From Mycoplasmopsis bovirhinis (GTDB lineage Bacteria; Bacillota_I; Bacilli_A; Mycoplasmatales; Metamycoplasmataceae), in NCBI RefSeq assembly GCF_900660515.1, contig NZ_LR214972.1, positions 124,001 through 188,000 on the forward strand: a stretch of 64,000 nt of DNA, read 5' to 3'. This document shows positions 52,746 to 64,000 of the stretch, in pieces. The position numbers and the translations under genes were made by a program. Numbering within the stretch: the first letter of the stretch is position 1; each line of letters opens with the position of its first letter. The notes below the pieces were generated by a model that saw nothing but the letters and a program-made list of their open reading frames with translations, ran no database searches and was not told the origin of the DNA.

Positions 52746-53931
52746 GTTTATTTTGTTTTTTATTTATAAAAACAGTTAAAAATGATATTAAAGTAATTGA
52801 TGGCAAAATAACCTTAAGAATTAAATTTATATCAATTGTTAATTTTAGATACATTAATAGTAAAAGTAAATTATCTAAAAACAGTTGGATTAAACTAATT
52901 GCCGGCGGCAATCAAATAAAGATAATTAAGATAATATACAATATTTCAAAAATTGGTGAAATAAAAATACTTAAAAACCAAGAACTTAAATTAATTTGGT
53001 CTTTTCATATGATAATTAAACTAGTTGAAATTAATCAAATATGAAAATAAGTTACTAAATAGGTACCTATTGATTTTTTATAATTTTCTTTTTCCATATT
53101 GCTAATAAAAATCGATAATATAAAACTAAGTCAATACCCTTGAGAATTTGCTTGTAGATTTGAAGTAAATAATACTGTTAAAACTAAAATAAAAAGAAAT
53201 TTATATTCTTTATCTAATTTTTTATTAACAAAATAATTTAACATAATAGTAAAAAATGCCCTATTTACTGAAATAGTTTTTAAACACATTAACCAGTAAA
53301 TTATACATAATATATAGCTAATGTTTTTTAATTTGCCTTTAAAAAATACTTTTAAAAAAGCAAATAACAGTTGAAAATGCATTCCACTAATAATTAAAAT
53401 ATGAATTAATCCTAGTTCACTAGCATAAACAAATGGACTAGTTTGATAATTAACACTCGAACCAAATAATAATGGTATTAAAAATTGTGAGTAAATTTGG
53501 TTAATGCTATTTGCAAAGCTAAAAATATGATAACGTATATCATATGAATTTAATACTTTTAAATCTTTAATGTAGTTAAAATACTTATTACTTATTTCAC
53601 CGTTTATTAAAACCTTATCTCACAAGTTTAGTTTAATATTAACATTATTTAAATTTAAATAAAAAGCTTCATTGTTAATATTTAAAAGCTTGTAATTATT
53701 TTTATCAATTAAATCAACTCAATAAATACTTTGATAAATTTTTAAAAATAATTGGTTTGATAATTGTTTTAAAGAATATACTAAGAAAATCATGGCTAAA
53801 CTAAATACAATGAATTTTAAGTTATGTAAAAATAATAATATAAATAAAATTAAAACACAAAAAGCAACAAATAATCAAATTACATTATTTTGTTGCATAA
53901 ATAAAATAAAAAAAGAAGCTATTAAAAACAA
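52741..53931 (-). CDS. comEC: ComEC/Rec2-type DNA uptake channel, short form
   Basis: About 396 aa if it starts at TTG 53931; no ATG is available near the N-terminus (first in-frame ATG at 53898), and the frame is open further upstream inside comEA. About eight to ten membrane segments. The family hallmark LGLIHILIISGMHFQLL (ComEC: GL.HLLAVSGLHV) is at about 165. Only the competence membrane domain is present; the C-terminal metallo-beta-lactamase domain of long ComEC proteins is missing. It carries single-stranded DNA through the membrane. Located between comEA and holA. Confidence 0.8.
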
Positions 53932-53942
53932 AAATAAGTCTT

Positions 53943-54443
53943 TTAAATTAACTCGAAAAAGTTCATGAGCTTTTCAAGCGTCTTTGTACCAATTCCACTG
54001 ATCTGTTCAATTTTTTTTCATGTTGTTTTAGGGTTTTCCTTACGGTAATCTAACAAAGCTTGGGAAATTTTATTAGATAATTTTAATGGACTTATTTGTT
54101 TAATATTTTCAAAATCAATTCACCTTAATTTTGTATCTGAAAATGGGACATGGATTTTACTACTATTAGGCACAAAATTATTTAATTTAAAGTTAGATAA
54201 ATCCGCTAAGTCTTGCACCTTTGCTTGGAATAGTAATTCCCGGTATGTTAATTTCTTAGTTGATTTAATTACTCCATCATTTACTACGGCTCCACTAACG
54301 TAATAAATGTGAATTTTTTCTTCATTATTATATTGTTTATCTTTTGGTTTATTAATGTAAACTTGTAAAACAACAATGGTGCCTGCTACTGAAAATAAAA
54401 ATAAGAAAATTAATAAAATTTGTCCAAAGGTTTTGCGCTTCAT
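53943..54443 (-). CDS. comEA: ComEA-like DNA-binding membrane protein
   Basis: 166 aa. One N-terminal membrane helix (ILLIFLFLFSVAGTIVVLQVY), then a SLBB-like domain (IYYVSGAVVNDGVIKSTKKLTY), and a C-terminal helix-hairpin-helix, ALLDYRKENPKTTWKKIEQISGIGTKTLEKL. This is the ComEA layout: a receptor that binds double-stranded DNA outside the membrane and hands it to ComEC. Its 3' end overlaps the comEC frame. With dprA at 969 it indicates that parts of a transformation pathway exist. Confidence 0.88.
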
Positions 54444-54502
54444 AATTATTGAATAAAAATACCATAAGAAAAAACTAAAAATAAAAAAATAGGTTTTACC
54501 TA

Positions 54503-55624
54503 TTAAATAAATGCATAAATACGTTTTGGAATAGTCTTTGAACTCACAAAACTTTTATAATAAGCATTATTAAAAATAATACCTAAAAACATAAAATAAA
54601 TAAACCAGTTTATAAAGAAGCTAATTGAAAAGAAAAACCCAGCTGCTGAACCAAATTTAGTATATGAAACTAATTGATTTAAATAAGTATAAATTACGAT
54701 TAAAACAAATGATGGTAAAGTAGCAACAATTGTTCCTTTAAAAAGTTCTTTAAATTTAATTTTAAATGACGGAATTAATTTAAATAAAACCAAAAATAAA
54801 ACTATTAAAAATACTAATACATAAATTAAATAAATAAAGTCCGATAATCAGTTGTTAATTCCACCATACCTGGTTCATAAATGAACTTCAGTAAAGATAA
54901 AAATATTACTAAAAATTCACAGTAAAATCGAAATTACAATAACTAATCATAATCCTTTAACTTTATTGCCAAAAAATGATCCAGTTCTACTATTCCCAAA
55001 AATAAAATTATAAGCAGAAATCACCTTTACATATCCACCAGCTGCTATATATAAAGATGGTATCGCAATAAATGAACCAGGAATTAAAGAAAAAAAAGTG
55101 TTAAAGCCAGCATCTTGGTTTTGATTGTCTAAAACAAAATAAGATTCTCCACCAGGTATAAACTTTTGAAAAACAATTGAATTAAATAAATACTGGAAAA
55201 CATTATTTGGCACACTTTCGGTGCGCGAGCGTACAAAGGGTTCAATATAATCTTTAAATGGTGTTATTGAGTTATTTATGGTTAGATTTAAAAACCCAAC
55301 TATATAAATAACAGGAATAAATGAAATTAGCACATAAAAAATTGTTGAAATTCAAACAAACCCTGTTTCTTTTGAATTATAGTTACTATAAACTAGTTGA
55401 ACTAATTTATTACGTTTAATTTTATCGTTGTCATTCTTAACTCAAATTAAGAATGTTGTAAAGAATAAAATAACATATTTTAAAATAGTCTCATAAATAA
55501 CATTTAAAATTTCCAAACGATCTGGATAAATAATATTTGTATAAAACTTACGTAAATGCGATTTTTTCTTTTTTAATTTTATATATTTACGATAATGATT
55601 TTGTTTAGTTTTTAAAAAGATCAT
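54503..55624 (-). CDS. YihY/UPF0761-family membrane protein
   Basis: 373 aa with about six membrane helices. The family region GFVWISTIFYVLISFIPVIYIVGF, the segment FIAIPSLYIAAGGYVKVISAYNFIFG and SFFISFFINWFIYFMFLG-type ends match YihY/virulence factor BrkB proteins (formerly miscalled RNase BN). Function unknown; possibly a lipid or small-molecule transporter. ATG 55624 overlaps gatB by 20 nt. Confidence 0.8.
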
Positions 55625-57032
55625 TTAAAGCCTTAAGTGTAATTTCATTAGATAAAACAGGGTTAATTTGCCCACCTGTTTCTTTCATTAAAGTACCTAA
55701 AATAAACTTAGTTACTTTTTCTGGTCTTGATGGATATTCCTTAACCAAATCTTCGTTATTTGTAATTATTTTTTTAACAATTGAATTAATTAAATTTGGA
55801 TCTGAAATTTGTTCTAAATTATGTTCTTTTATTAAATTATTTAAATCTCCGTTAAAATCTATTAATAAAGGTACCAATTTTTTAAATGATTTACCTGAAA
55901 TAATCCCATGGTCTAATAAATCAATTGCATCAGCAAAATCTGATGCTTTAATCTTTAATTCATAAGCTTTAAGACCTTTTAAATTAGCTAAAGAAACAAG
56001 TTCAGCAAAAAAGAGTTTAGATAATTTATCTTTATCTGGATAATCGATACTATCAAAATATTTAGCTAACTCAATATCATCTAATAAGCTTTGAATATAA
56101 ATATTTTGAATTTTTGCTTCTAAATATCTTTGTTCTTTTTTGTTTGGAAGTTCTTGTAATTTAACTGAATCAATAAATTCTTTTGAAAGTTTTATAAATG
56201 GAATATTTGGTTCGGGAAAATATTTATAATCAACAGCACCAGTTTTTACCCTCATTATAATGTTTTCATTTTTATCAACATCAAAACGTTTTGTTGCTTG
56301 TAAAATTTCTTCATTGTTTAAGATTTGCTTAGTTTGCAATTTAATTTCATAATCAATTGCTTTTTCAATATTTGAAAGTGAATTTAAATTCTTTATTTCA
56401 ACTTTTGTTCCAAAGACTTTTGAACTATAAGGACGAATCGAGATATTAATATCAGCTCTTAGACTACCTTGTTCCAATTTACCTTCTGAAATTTCTAAAG
56501 CTAAAATAGTCCTTTTAATCATATCTACGTAAGCAGAAGCTTCTTTAGCGCTTCTAATTACAGGGTAAGTAACAATTTCAATTAAAGGAATTCCTGCACG
56601 GTTATAATCTAATTTTGTAACATCATCAAAATGATGTTGCCTTGCAGTGTCTTCTTCCAAGTGAATTCTTTCAACTTGTATTTTCTTTGAATTATTATTA
56701 ACCTTAATTTCTAATTCACCATCTTTTCCAATTGGACGGTAAAATTGGGTGATTTGATATCCTTTTGGTAAATCAGGATAAAAATAATGCTTACGATCAA
56801 AATGCAATTCATCATCAATTTCCATATTTAATGCTTTAGCTAAAGCTATGGCATATTTAACAGCTTCTTTATTAACTAAAGGTAAGGTTCCAGGGTAAGC
56901 TAAATCAACTTGGCTAGCCTTAGTATTAGCACTCGCAAAATAATCTATTGGTGCACTAGAAAACATTTTGGTCTTGGTTTTTAATTCGACATGAATTTCT
57001 ATCCCGATAATAACTTCAAAATTTTCAACCAT
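55605..57032 (-). CDS. gatB: Asp-tRNA(Asn)/Glu-tRNA(Gln) amidotransferase subunit B
   Basis: 475 aa. VIIGIEIHVELKTKTKMFS at the start, the cradle motifs YPDLPKGYQITQFYRPIG, LEEDTARQ, DYNRAGIPLIEIVT, and the C-terminal YqeY-like tail (LGTLMKETGGQINP) are diagnostic. GatB binds the mischarged tRNA and activates the aminoacyl side chain. ATG 57032 overlaps the gatA stop as TAATG. Confidence 0.97.
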   Translation of the reverse strand: MVENFEVIIGIEIHVELKTKTKMFSSAPIDYFASANTKASQVDLAYPGTLPLVNKEAVKYAIALAKALNMEIDDELHFDRKHYFYPDLPKGYQITQFYRPIGKDGELEIKVNNNSKKIQVERIHLEEDTARQHHFDDVTKLDYNRAGIPLIEIVTYPVIRSAKEASAYVDMIKRTILALEISEGKLEQGSLRADINISIRPYSSKVFGTKVEIKNLNSLSNIEKAIDYEIKLQTKQILNNEEILQATKRFDVDKNENIIMRVKTGAVDYKYFPEPNIPFIKLSKEFIDSVKLQELPNKKEQRYLEAKIQNIYIQSLLDDIELAKYFDSIDYPDKDKLSKLFFAELVSLANLKGLKAYELKIKASDFADAIDLLDHGIISGKSFKKLVPLLIDFNGDLNNLIKEHNLEQISDPNLINSIVKKIITNNEDLVKEYPSRPEKVTKFILGTLMKETGGQINPVLSNEITLKALNDLFKN

Positions 57033-58351
57033 TATTTTGCTCCTTTAATTAATTCTTCAAAATACTCTGCAATTCCTAGAAGTTTTTGATCTTGGTATAA
57101 CTTGCAATCTAAGGCAATATTATATCCTAAGTTATCTTTTTTGCCTAAAGGAATTGTAATTGATGGATTACCAGCTAAATTTGATCCAGTTAAAATATAG
57201 TCAATAACTTTATTTGTACTTTTATGATCAAATTTAGGTGCTATTCCGCTAGTAGCTGGATAAATTAAAACATCACCTTCAGCAAGCAACTCATTATAAT
57301 AATTTGTAATTAATCTTCTTACCTTTTGCGCTTTAATAAAAATCTCTTGTTGATTTTCTTTATATAAAAAATAACTTCCTAATGAAAGGCGCTCTTGCAC
57401 CATATGACCAAATTTAGTTGATCTAGTAGTTTTTAAGGTTTCTTCTCAACTTTTACCATCAACACGGTTACCAAAAGAAATACCTGTTAAATTAGCTAAA
57501 TTTGAACTAGCTTCTGAAAATGAAATAATCCGATAAACTGGTTGGATTAATTCCAAAATTTGATAATTTGGCTTGATGATTTTTACCTTAATGCCTTGTT
57601 TTTCTAGTTTTGCAATTAATTGGTGGCAAGAAACCTTGTAATAATCTTCAACTTGGTCAGTGAGATCCAAAAATACAACAGTTTTTGGTTTAGTTTTAAT
57701 AACATTCTTAATTAACACTTCTTTAGAAGTCATATCATTTGAATCTATCCCATATAAAACTTGAGATACTAAAATTGCATCATTAACATTATGAGCAAAA
57801 TATGCTACTGTATCAAGTGATGAAGCATAGGCAAATAATCCATAGCGACTTATAGCACCATAAGAAGGTTTAAAACCTACTCTATTAACAAACGAAGCTG
57901 GTAAACGAACACTATCTCCAGTATCACTACCAATTGAAAAAGAAATATCTTTAGTTAAAGTTGCAGCCGATCCAGATGAAGAACCACCAACATATCTAGT
58001 TTGATCATTGGGGTTTTTAACTATTCCATAAGCACTATGAGCCCCAGTTCCTCCAAGTGACAATTCATCAAGATGGGTTTTTGCTACTAAGTTTACTCCT
58101 GCTTCTTTTAGTTTTTGAACAATTGTTGCATCATAACCAGGGTCAAAACTTTCCAAAATTAAACTTGAAGCTTTAGTTTCATAACCCTTAATTGCATAAT
58201 TATCTTTGATTGTAGCAATAGCCCCATTAATTTGACTATTGCTATGATTATTTATATCTAAAGCAATGATTTTAGCTACTGCATTATTTTGGTCATTTTG
58301 TAAGTATTTTAAAGCTTTAGTTAAATCACCTTTAACTTGTAGTTTACGCAT
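57032..58351 (-). CDS. gatA: Asp-tRNA(Asn)/Glu-tRNA(Gln) amidotransferase subunit A
   Basis: 439 aa amidase. The Ser-cisSer-Lys triad: Lys in TIKDNYAIKG (about 48), Ser/Ser in YVGGSSSGSAATL (about 118-130) and GSDTGDSVRLPA (about 142-153). It releases ammonia from glutamine or asparagine for GatB. Usual GSDTGGS reads GSDTGDS here. TGA-Trp near 57443 joins the two fragments. Follows gatC with a TAATG overlap. Confidence 0.96.
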
Positions 58352-58653
58352 TATTGTACCACCTTAGCTAAAATAACATAATCATCATCTTTATTTTTAG
58401 TATTAGTTAAAATAGTTTCTTTAGTTATAGAATTAATTTGACTAGGAATATCTTCACGTAAAAAATCTATTTGATAACTTTGATCAATATGTGTCATTGG
58501 CTCGAGATTTTCTAAATTAAAATTATTAAATAATTCAATGCTCTTACTAAGGTCATTTCAGTTTTTAATAATATTATTAATTACTTGATCATTTGGTTCA
58601 AACATTAATGATTCAACTATTCTTTTAATCTTTTCATTATTTATTTGTTTCAT
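58351..58653 (-). CDS. gatC: Amidotransferase subunit C
   Basis: 100 aa, identified mainly by position before gatA and the family features: an N-terminal helix (VESLMFEPNDQVINNIINNW), the LENLEPMTHIDQ segment (GatC: v..l.PM.h), and LREDIPSQ. GatC stabilises GatA-GatB. AGGAGT lies 5 nt before ATG 58653. Its start follows the RluD-type gene by 7 nt. Confidence 0.88.
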
Positions 58654-58660
58654 ATTACTC

Positions 58661-59515
58661 CTACCATTTAGGTTTTTCTGTTCAAAATTCTTTTTTGTTT
58701 AAATATTTTAAATTACCTGTTAACTCTTTAAATTGCAAATAAAATGAATGAAGCATTAGTCTTTGAGATGGTTTACCACCATATTTTTTATCACCTCAAA
58801 TTGGTTTGTGCAAGTATTGTAAACTAACTCGAATTTGGTGTTTGCGACCAGTTACAAGTTGAGCAATTTTGTCATTTTTTTCTAAATAAAACAAGGTTTG
58901 AGCTTTTTGAGAGTTAGGCATTTCTTTTGCATATGCTTTAACTTTTTGATCAGCTTCGTCTTTAACAAGATAAATAGTTAAATCTATTTTTTGATTTGGT
59001 TTTAATTCTAAATTAGATTTAAATAAATATTTCTTAGTGAAATATTTATGCTTTGCATTAAGCATAGTTAATGTTTCATAGTTTTTTGCATAAAGTATTA
59101 ATCCACTAGTAGCTTTATCAAGTCTACCGACATGTGAAGGTTTAAAACTATCTTTTTGCACAAAGCCTAAATAAGCTAAAACTTGATCATCTAATGAGTT
59201 CTCTTCCCCGTGCACAATGAGGCCAGGTACTTTATCAATTAATAAAATATTATCATCTTCATAAAGAATATTTAAATTTGGCTTAACTAGTTTTATTTCC
59301 TGTTGTTTATTTGCATCGAAAACTCCATAAATAATGATATGGTCATTTTCACTAACTTTAAAACTTTTGTCATTAGTTCTAATCCCATTGACTTTAATAT
59401 CTTTTTTACGGAATATTTTTTCTAATCTAGATTTTGTTAAATTATTTAAATACTTACATAGAAGTTTGTACAAGGTTCTTCCTTGATCATTTTTTGTTGC
59501 TAAGATTTCAAACAT
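58661..59515 (-). CDS. RluC/RluD-family pseudouridine synthase
   Basis: 284 aa. An N-terminal S4 RNA-binding domain (LTKSRLEKIFRKKDIKVNG) precedes the catalytic domain with ILYEDDNILLIDKVPGLIVH and the catalytic Asp in VGRLDKATSGLILYAK, then LVTGRKHQIRVSL. It modifies uridines in 23S rRNA, or possibly tRNA; the exact site is not readable. GAGG precedes ATG 59515. TGA-Trp near 58793 and at the C-terminus. Precedes gatCAB. Confidence 0.92.
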
Positions 59516-59564
59516 AAATACCTCTTTAAAAAAATATAATAATGTAATTATACATTATTATTAG

Positions 59565-59966
59565 TTAGATTGGTAAAAGGTTTCTTAAATAGCTAATAAT
59601 TATTTGATTTATAGTTTCTTTTTCAATTGAAATATATCCTTGGATTGTATAAATATTATTTGATTCTAAATATCCTTTTAATTCTGAGCTTTTAATTAAA
59701 ATTCCTTCGTCTGTTATTTTATTGTTAATTTCTAAATCAAATTTCTGAATTATATTATTTAAATTAATGTTAAACAAAAAATTATCTTTAATTAACTTTT
59801 CATAAGGAATATTTTGTAAATAAAGCTCATCTTTTAATTTATGAATTTGCACATTATAATATTCATAAGTTTTTAAATAACCAATTAAATAAAGTAAAAA
59901 ACAAAAACATAAAATAATTAAAAATAGTATAAAAATGCTAACTCAATATTTTTTATAAAATTTCAT
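59565..59966 (-). CDS. Small single-span membrane protein of the C39 ABC locus
   Basis: 133 aa. One N-terminal membrane helix (WVSIFILFLIILCFCFLLYLIGYL) and a short outside domain with beta-like segments (GYISIEKETINQIIISYL). It overlaps the ABC exporter stop by 14 nt. Adaptor (HlyD-type) proteins of peptide exporters have this topology, but it is far shorter and no HlyD motif is visible. An accessory role is inferred from position. Confidence 0.65.
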
Positions 59967-62022
59967 CTAAATTTACCTCGCTATAATTTTCATCAAATAC
60001 AAAGCGATTACTATGGCTAATTTCAACCACTAATTTTTTGTCTAAAAATTCCCCTAAAAGATTTTTTAAGTTACTGTAAACATAAAAACTTAAATTTTCA
60101 AAAACCTCATCAAAGATAATAACATCATAATCTCTTAAAAATAATTTTAAAATTTTCACAATAGCTAATTGACCTTTTGAAAGCCCATTGATATTATTAT
60201 CTAAAAAATAATTTAGGTCTAAATTTACTGCATTTAAGGTATTAATAAAGCTACTTTTATTAAGTAAATTTAATAAACCATCTTGATCATTAATCATTAA
60301 AAAATCTTTAACTTTTAAATCTAAATCTGTTCGATCAGAATTTAAATATAAAATTTGTTCTTTTAATTGGTCATTATAAAATAAATAGGAAATTTTTTCG
60401 TTTACAAAAATTTCTCCTTTATTTAAGGGCAAAATCCCAGCTATTAATTTTGCAATTGTACTTTTTCCTTTTCCGTTTTTGCCTACTATATGAACTTTGT
60501 CTTTAAAAATTAAACGACCAATGTTTATAATTGCTTGTTTGCTCTGGTTGTATCTAAATTCAGCATAAGAAAGTTGCAATGATTTAATTGTTTCTTGAAT
60601 TTTAGGAACAGGCAAGTAAATTTTTGGATTTTTATAAAAAATTTCAATTGTTTTAATTTTTTGCATATACTCTATATATGAGTCAAAATTATTAAAAAAT
60701 CCTTTTAAAGGTCTAATAAATAAATTAATAGATGTTAAAAAATAAACAAAATTAACAAATTCCATTCGTTGGTTTCACACTTCTAAAACCCCTATCATAC
60801 TAATAAATAAATGAAGCGAAATTTCAACAATATTATGAAATGAATTAATTTGGTTATTAGTAATTTCAAATTCTAAGATTTCATCTTTGAAATTTTTACA
60901 ATCTTTATATCAATTAGTTAAAATTCTGCGGGTTAAAAAGTCTTCTTGATTTTCTTTTAATGCTTTAATAAAATTATCAGACTTAGTTTCTAAGTAATAA
61001 GAATTACTTTGAATTTTTAAAAACTTCTTTTCATATATTAACTTTTTCAGATAACTTATAATTAAAATTAAAATACCAAAGGCAAATAAGACTAACAATA
61101 AAACTAAGTTTATATTTCGTAATATAAGCAAGGAAACAACAAAACCAATACAATTAACAACAAAATTTGCTAAAAATACTTCTTGGATATTTAAAACATA
61201 AAATAAATTACCTAAACGGTTTTTTATCTCAATATTAGGCATATTATTTAACAAACAATAGTTTTCTTTTTGAAATTTACTTAAAATTTCAAAAAGTTGT
61301 TTATAAGAATATTTATAATAATAAGACCGTGTAATTTGATAACTTAAAGTTTGTATCAAATAAATAAATAAAAAACTAATTAAGATTAAAATAGCAATAA
61401 AAATTAGTTCGTCTTTTAGTTTGTAGGGAATAATAATATTTAAGATTCGTTTATTAACTCAAGGAATTAAGATATAAAGACCTAATTCAAATAATAAAAC
61501 AATTAATAAAATAATCTTATTTTTTGTTATTTGAAATAATCCAAAAATTGTTTGATTTTTACTTATATCTTCTTTTAATGTTTGTTCTTGTTTTTGTCCA
61601 ACAACTTTATCTTGTTTTATAAATTCAATATAAATGTTTTTGCTAAATTTACTAAATTCTTTAAAACTAACTTGCACTTTTTGACCAGTACCTGGGTCAT
61701 AGTAAGTTATCTTATGTTTACCTTTTTTTAAAATTAAAACCATGTGGCTATAATTTCCGGTACTAATAATAGCACCAAAAGGCAACTCACTACTGTCAAG
61801 GCTGCTAATTTGATCTACAGGTGCATTATAAGCATTAATATAATATCCAAATTCTTTGAGCAATGAATTGTAATCTTCTAAACTAATACCTTCTTGGTTA
61901 TAATTAGCTTTAAATTTTAATTCTTCAAGAGGAATATCTTGATATTTTTTTATACTTAAATATTCCCTAAAAACATATAAAGAGCAATCTCATGGTGAGA
62001 TTTGTTTTTTGTTTTGCAACAT
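59953..62022 (-). CDS. Peptidase-containing ABC exporter (C39 peptidase, PCAT type)
   Basis: 689 aa. An N-terminal C39 domain (1-130): oxyanion Gln and catalytic Cys in KQISPWDCSLYVF, with Q-x4-DC spacing as in ComA/LagD, and His/Asp in NYSHMVLI…YYDPGTG. Six membrane helices follow (about 165-420), then the ATPase: Walker A VGKNGKGKSTI, signature GLSKGQ, Walker B VIIFDEV, H-loop EISHSNR. Such exporters cut a double-glycine leader from a peptide and secrete it. Key residues look intact. The start at 62022 has no ribosome-binding site. No cargo peptide gene was seen nearby. Confidence 0.85.
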
Positions 62023-62065
62023 ATATTTTTAAATAAAAAAACCTTTAAAAAAGACAAATAAAAAA

Positions 62066-62087
62066 CCTAGCACTAAAAAGTGCTAGG
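62066..62087 (-). terminator. Terminator after lemA
   Basis: A 9-bp GC-containing stem (62066-62074 with 62079-62087) followed on the minus strand by TTTTTTATTTG; separates the atp-lemA unit from the C39 ABC gene. Confidence 0.9.
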
Positions 62088-62095
62088 GATAAATA

Positions 62096-62761
62096 TTATA
62101 GTCCTTTCATAGAAACATCTTCTCTTTGTCTTGAAGATGCAGCGAATAATGCAAATGTAGAAAGTTTTAAAGCAGCAGCTATTACACTACCTGGTCATGT
62201 AAAAATTGATGAGTTAAATTGTGTTACACTTGAGTTATATAATCTACGTGCAGCAGCAATTTCTCTTTCAAGGTAAATAATTTGTTCAGTTAATTCTTTA
62301 TATGATTGAGAAGCTTTTAGTTCTGGATAATTTTCAGAAACAGCCATCAATCTTCCAAATAATGAACTATTAAGACCTTCAAGTTCACTTCGTTGTGAAC
62401 TTGTTAAATTAGTTGAAGATCTAAAAGTTCTTAAACGAGCAATTTCACTAAAAGTATCTTTTTCAAATTGTTTGTGAGATTGAACTACATCAAATAATTT
62501 AACTAAGGTATCAGATCTTTTAGCTAATTGAACATCAATTGTTGAAGCTGCTTCATTAATATGGTTTTGTTGTCTAAGGTATGAATTTCTTTTTACTAAA
62601 AAATAAATTCCAGAAAAAATAATTAGACCTACGATTCAAAAGATTATTGTTGCAGCAGTACTTGATTTTGCACTTAGTTCGGTATTATCTACATATGGGT
62701 TAAAACCTTCGCTATTTTTGTTTTCTCTATTGTTATATAAATTTGCCATACTGTTATTCAT
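62096..62761 (-). CDS. lemA: LemA-family membrane protein
   Basis: 221 aa. One N-terminal membrane helix (ATIIFWIVGLIIFSGIYFLV) and a long helical outside domain with the LemA features LVKLFDVVQSHKQFEKDTF and NYPELKASQSYKELTEQIIYLEREIAAARRLYNSSVTQFN. Function unknown in all bacteria. ATG 62761 is 11 nt after atpC; a second ATG at 62749 is possible because a TATAAT overlaps the first (62765-62760). Confidence 0.93.
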
Positions 62762-62772
62762 TATACAATATT

Positions 62773-63182
62773 TTAGCCATTAGTGAAATTTTTAATTTTA
62801 AATAAAGTGCGTTTTAGTTTAGTTTCTAATTTAGCAATGTCAAAAGTATCTGGATTACCTTCAGCAATTGCTCTTTCTAAAGCTTCTTTTTCTGCTAATT
62901 GCTTTTTAAGATCAATTTCTGATAATTTAATAATATCATCAGTAATGATATCAATTTTGGAACCATTAGCATAAACTAAGCCACCTCCAATATAATATTT
63001 TTCAGAACTTTCATCATGTTCTCAACCAATTGTTAAAGTTCCTAGTTCAATATTAGAAAATAATGGAGATTTATTAGCTTGTAAACCAATATAACCAACT
63101 GAAGTTTTTAAAGTAACAATTTCAGTATAACCTTCATAAAAAATCCCGCTTGGAATAGTTATTTTTAGATAAGTTTTAGCCA

Positions 63183-63183
<1 letters not shown>
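62773..63183 (-). CDS. atpC: ATP synthase epsilon subunit
   Basis: 136 aa with GTG start at 63183, overlapping the atpD stop as TAGTG. N-terminal beta-sandwich (YLKITIPSGIFYEGYTEIVTLKTSVGYIGLQANKSPL), GGGLVYANGSKIDIITDD, then two C-terminal helices. It regulates and links the rotor of F1Fo. One TGA-Trp. Confidence 0.93.

Positions 63184-64000
<817 letters not shown>

Noticed and set aside
52311-53044. Two plus-strand ORFs opposite holA and comEC
   Set aside because: Shadows caused by AT-rich membrane or Ile/Asn-rich coding on the other strand.

Overview
The window is a contiguous piece of an AT-rich Mollicutes (mycoplasma) chromosome. UGA must be read as tryptophan: nearly every long gene has in-frame TGA at conserved Trp positions (rsmG, metG, the ABC permeases, secDF, gatA). 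Many surface lipoproteins have lipobox cysteines. Gene content (deoC, pyrimidine and purine nucleoside phosphorylases, a degenerate glucose-6-phosphate isomerase, a MG185-MG190-like nuclease/ABC locus) suggests a hominis- or synoviae-group species, but that placement is an inference. Coordinates given are for genes read with translation table 4, so they often join several table-11 fragments.

Layout. 1-3181: scpA (3' part), scpB and dprA on +; rpmA and rplU on - behind a leader; rsmG on +. 3182-8930: an accessory stretch. It has decayed coding fragments, a LicA-type kinase, tRNA-Arg and tRNA-Cys, then a two-gene cassette (subtilisin-like protease, out of frame at a poly-A tract, plus a lipoprotein) bounded by a 32-bp direct repeat and carrying perfect hairpin repeats. 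8931-15928: pnuC with an extra C-terminal domain, rnpB, an orphan PotD-like protein, two tandem deoxynucleoside kinases, tdk and a PGI homologue lacking key residues.

15969-32490 reads as a nucleic-acid scavenging island, all on -. It has an EndA-type nuclease lipoprotein, three tandem DHH phosphoesterases behind a lipoprotein, and an operon of large lipoprotein, staphylococcal-type nuclease lipoprotein, ABC ATPase with a long insertion, two permeases, a small membrane protein and another lipoprotein. The order matches MG185-MG190 of M. genitalium with additions. Together with tdk, the deoxynucleoside kinases and the deoC-pdp-deoD operon (39694-42369) it forms a path from external nucleic acid to nucleotides and pentose phosphates.

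32686-49513: ABM-family protein, metG, trmN6, rnr, secG, a lipoprotein, the deo operon, fpg-pncA-smr, an IS relic, secDF, ruvB, ruvA, rpmF. 49658-59515: tmcAL, an unknown protein, holA, comEC, comEA, a YihY-family membrane protein, gatB-gatA-gatC, and an RluD-family synthase. 59565-64000: a peptidase-containing (C39) ABC exporter with a small membrane partner, lemA, atpC and the 3' part of atpD.

Recurrent themes are predicted leaderless genes (a TATAAT-type -10 box 6-7 nt before ATG), TAATG start/stop overlaps inside operons, and symmetric terminators between convergent genes.
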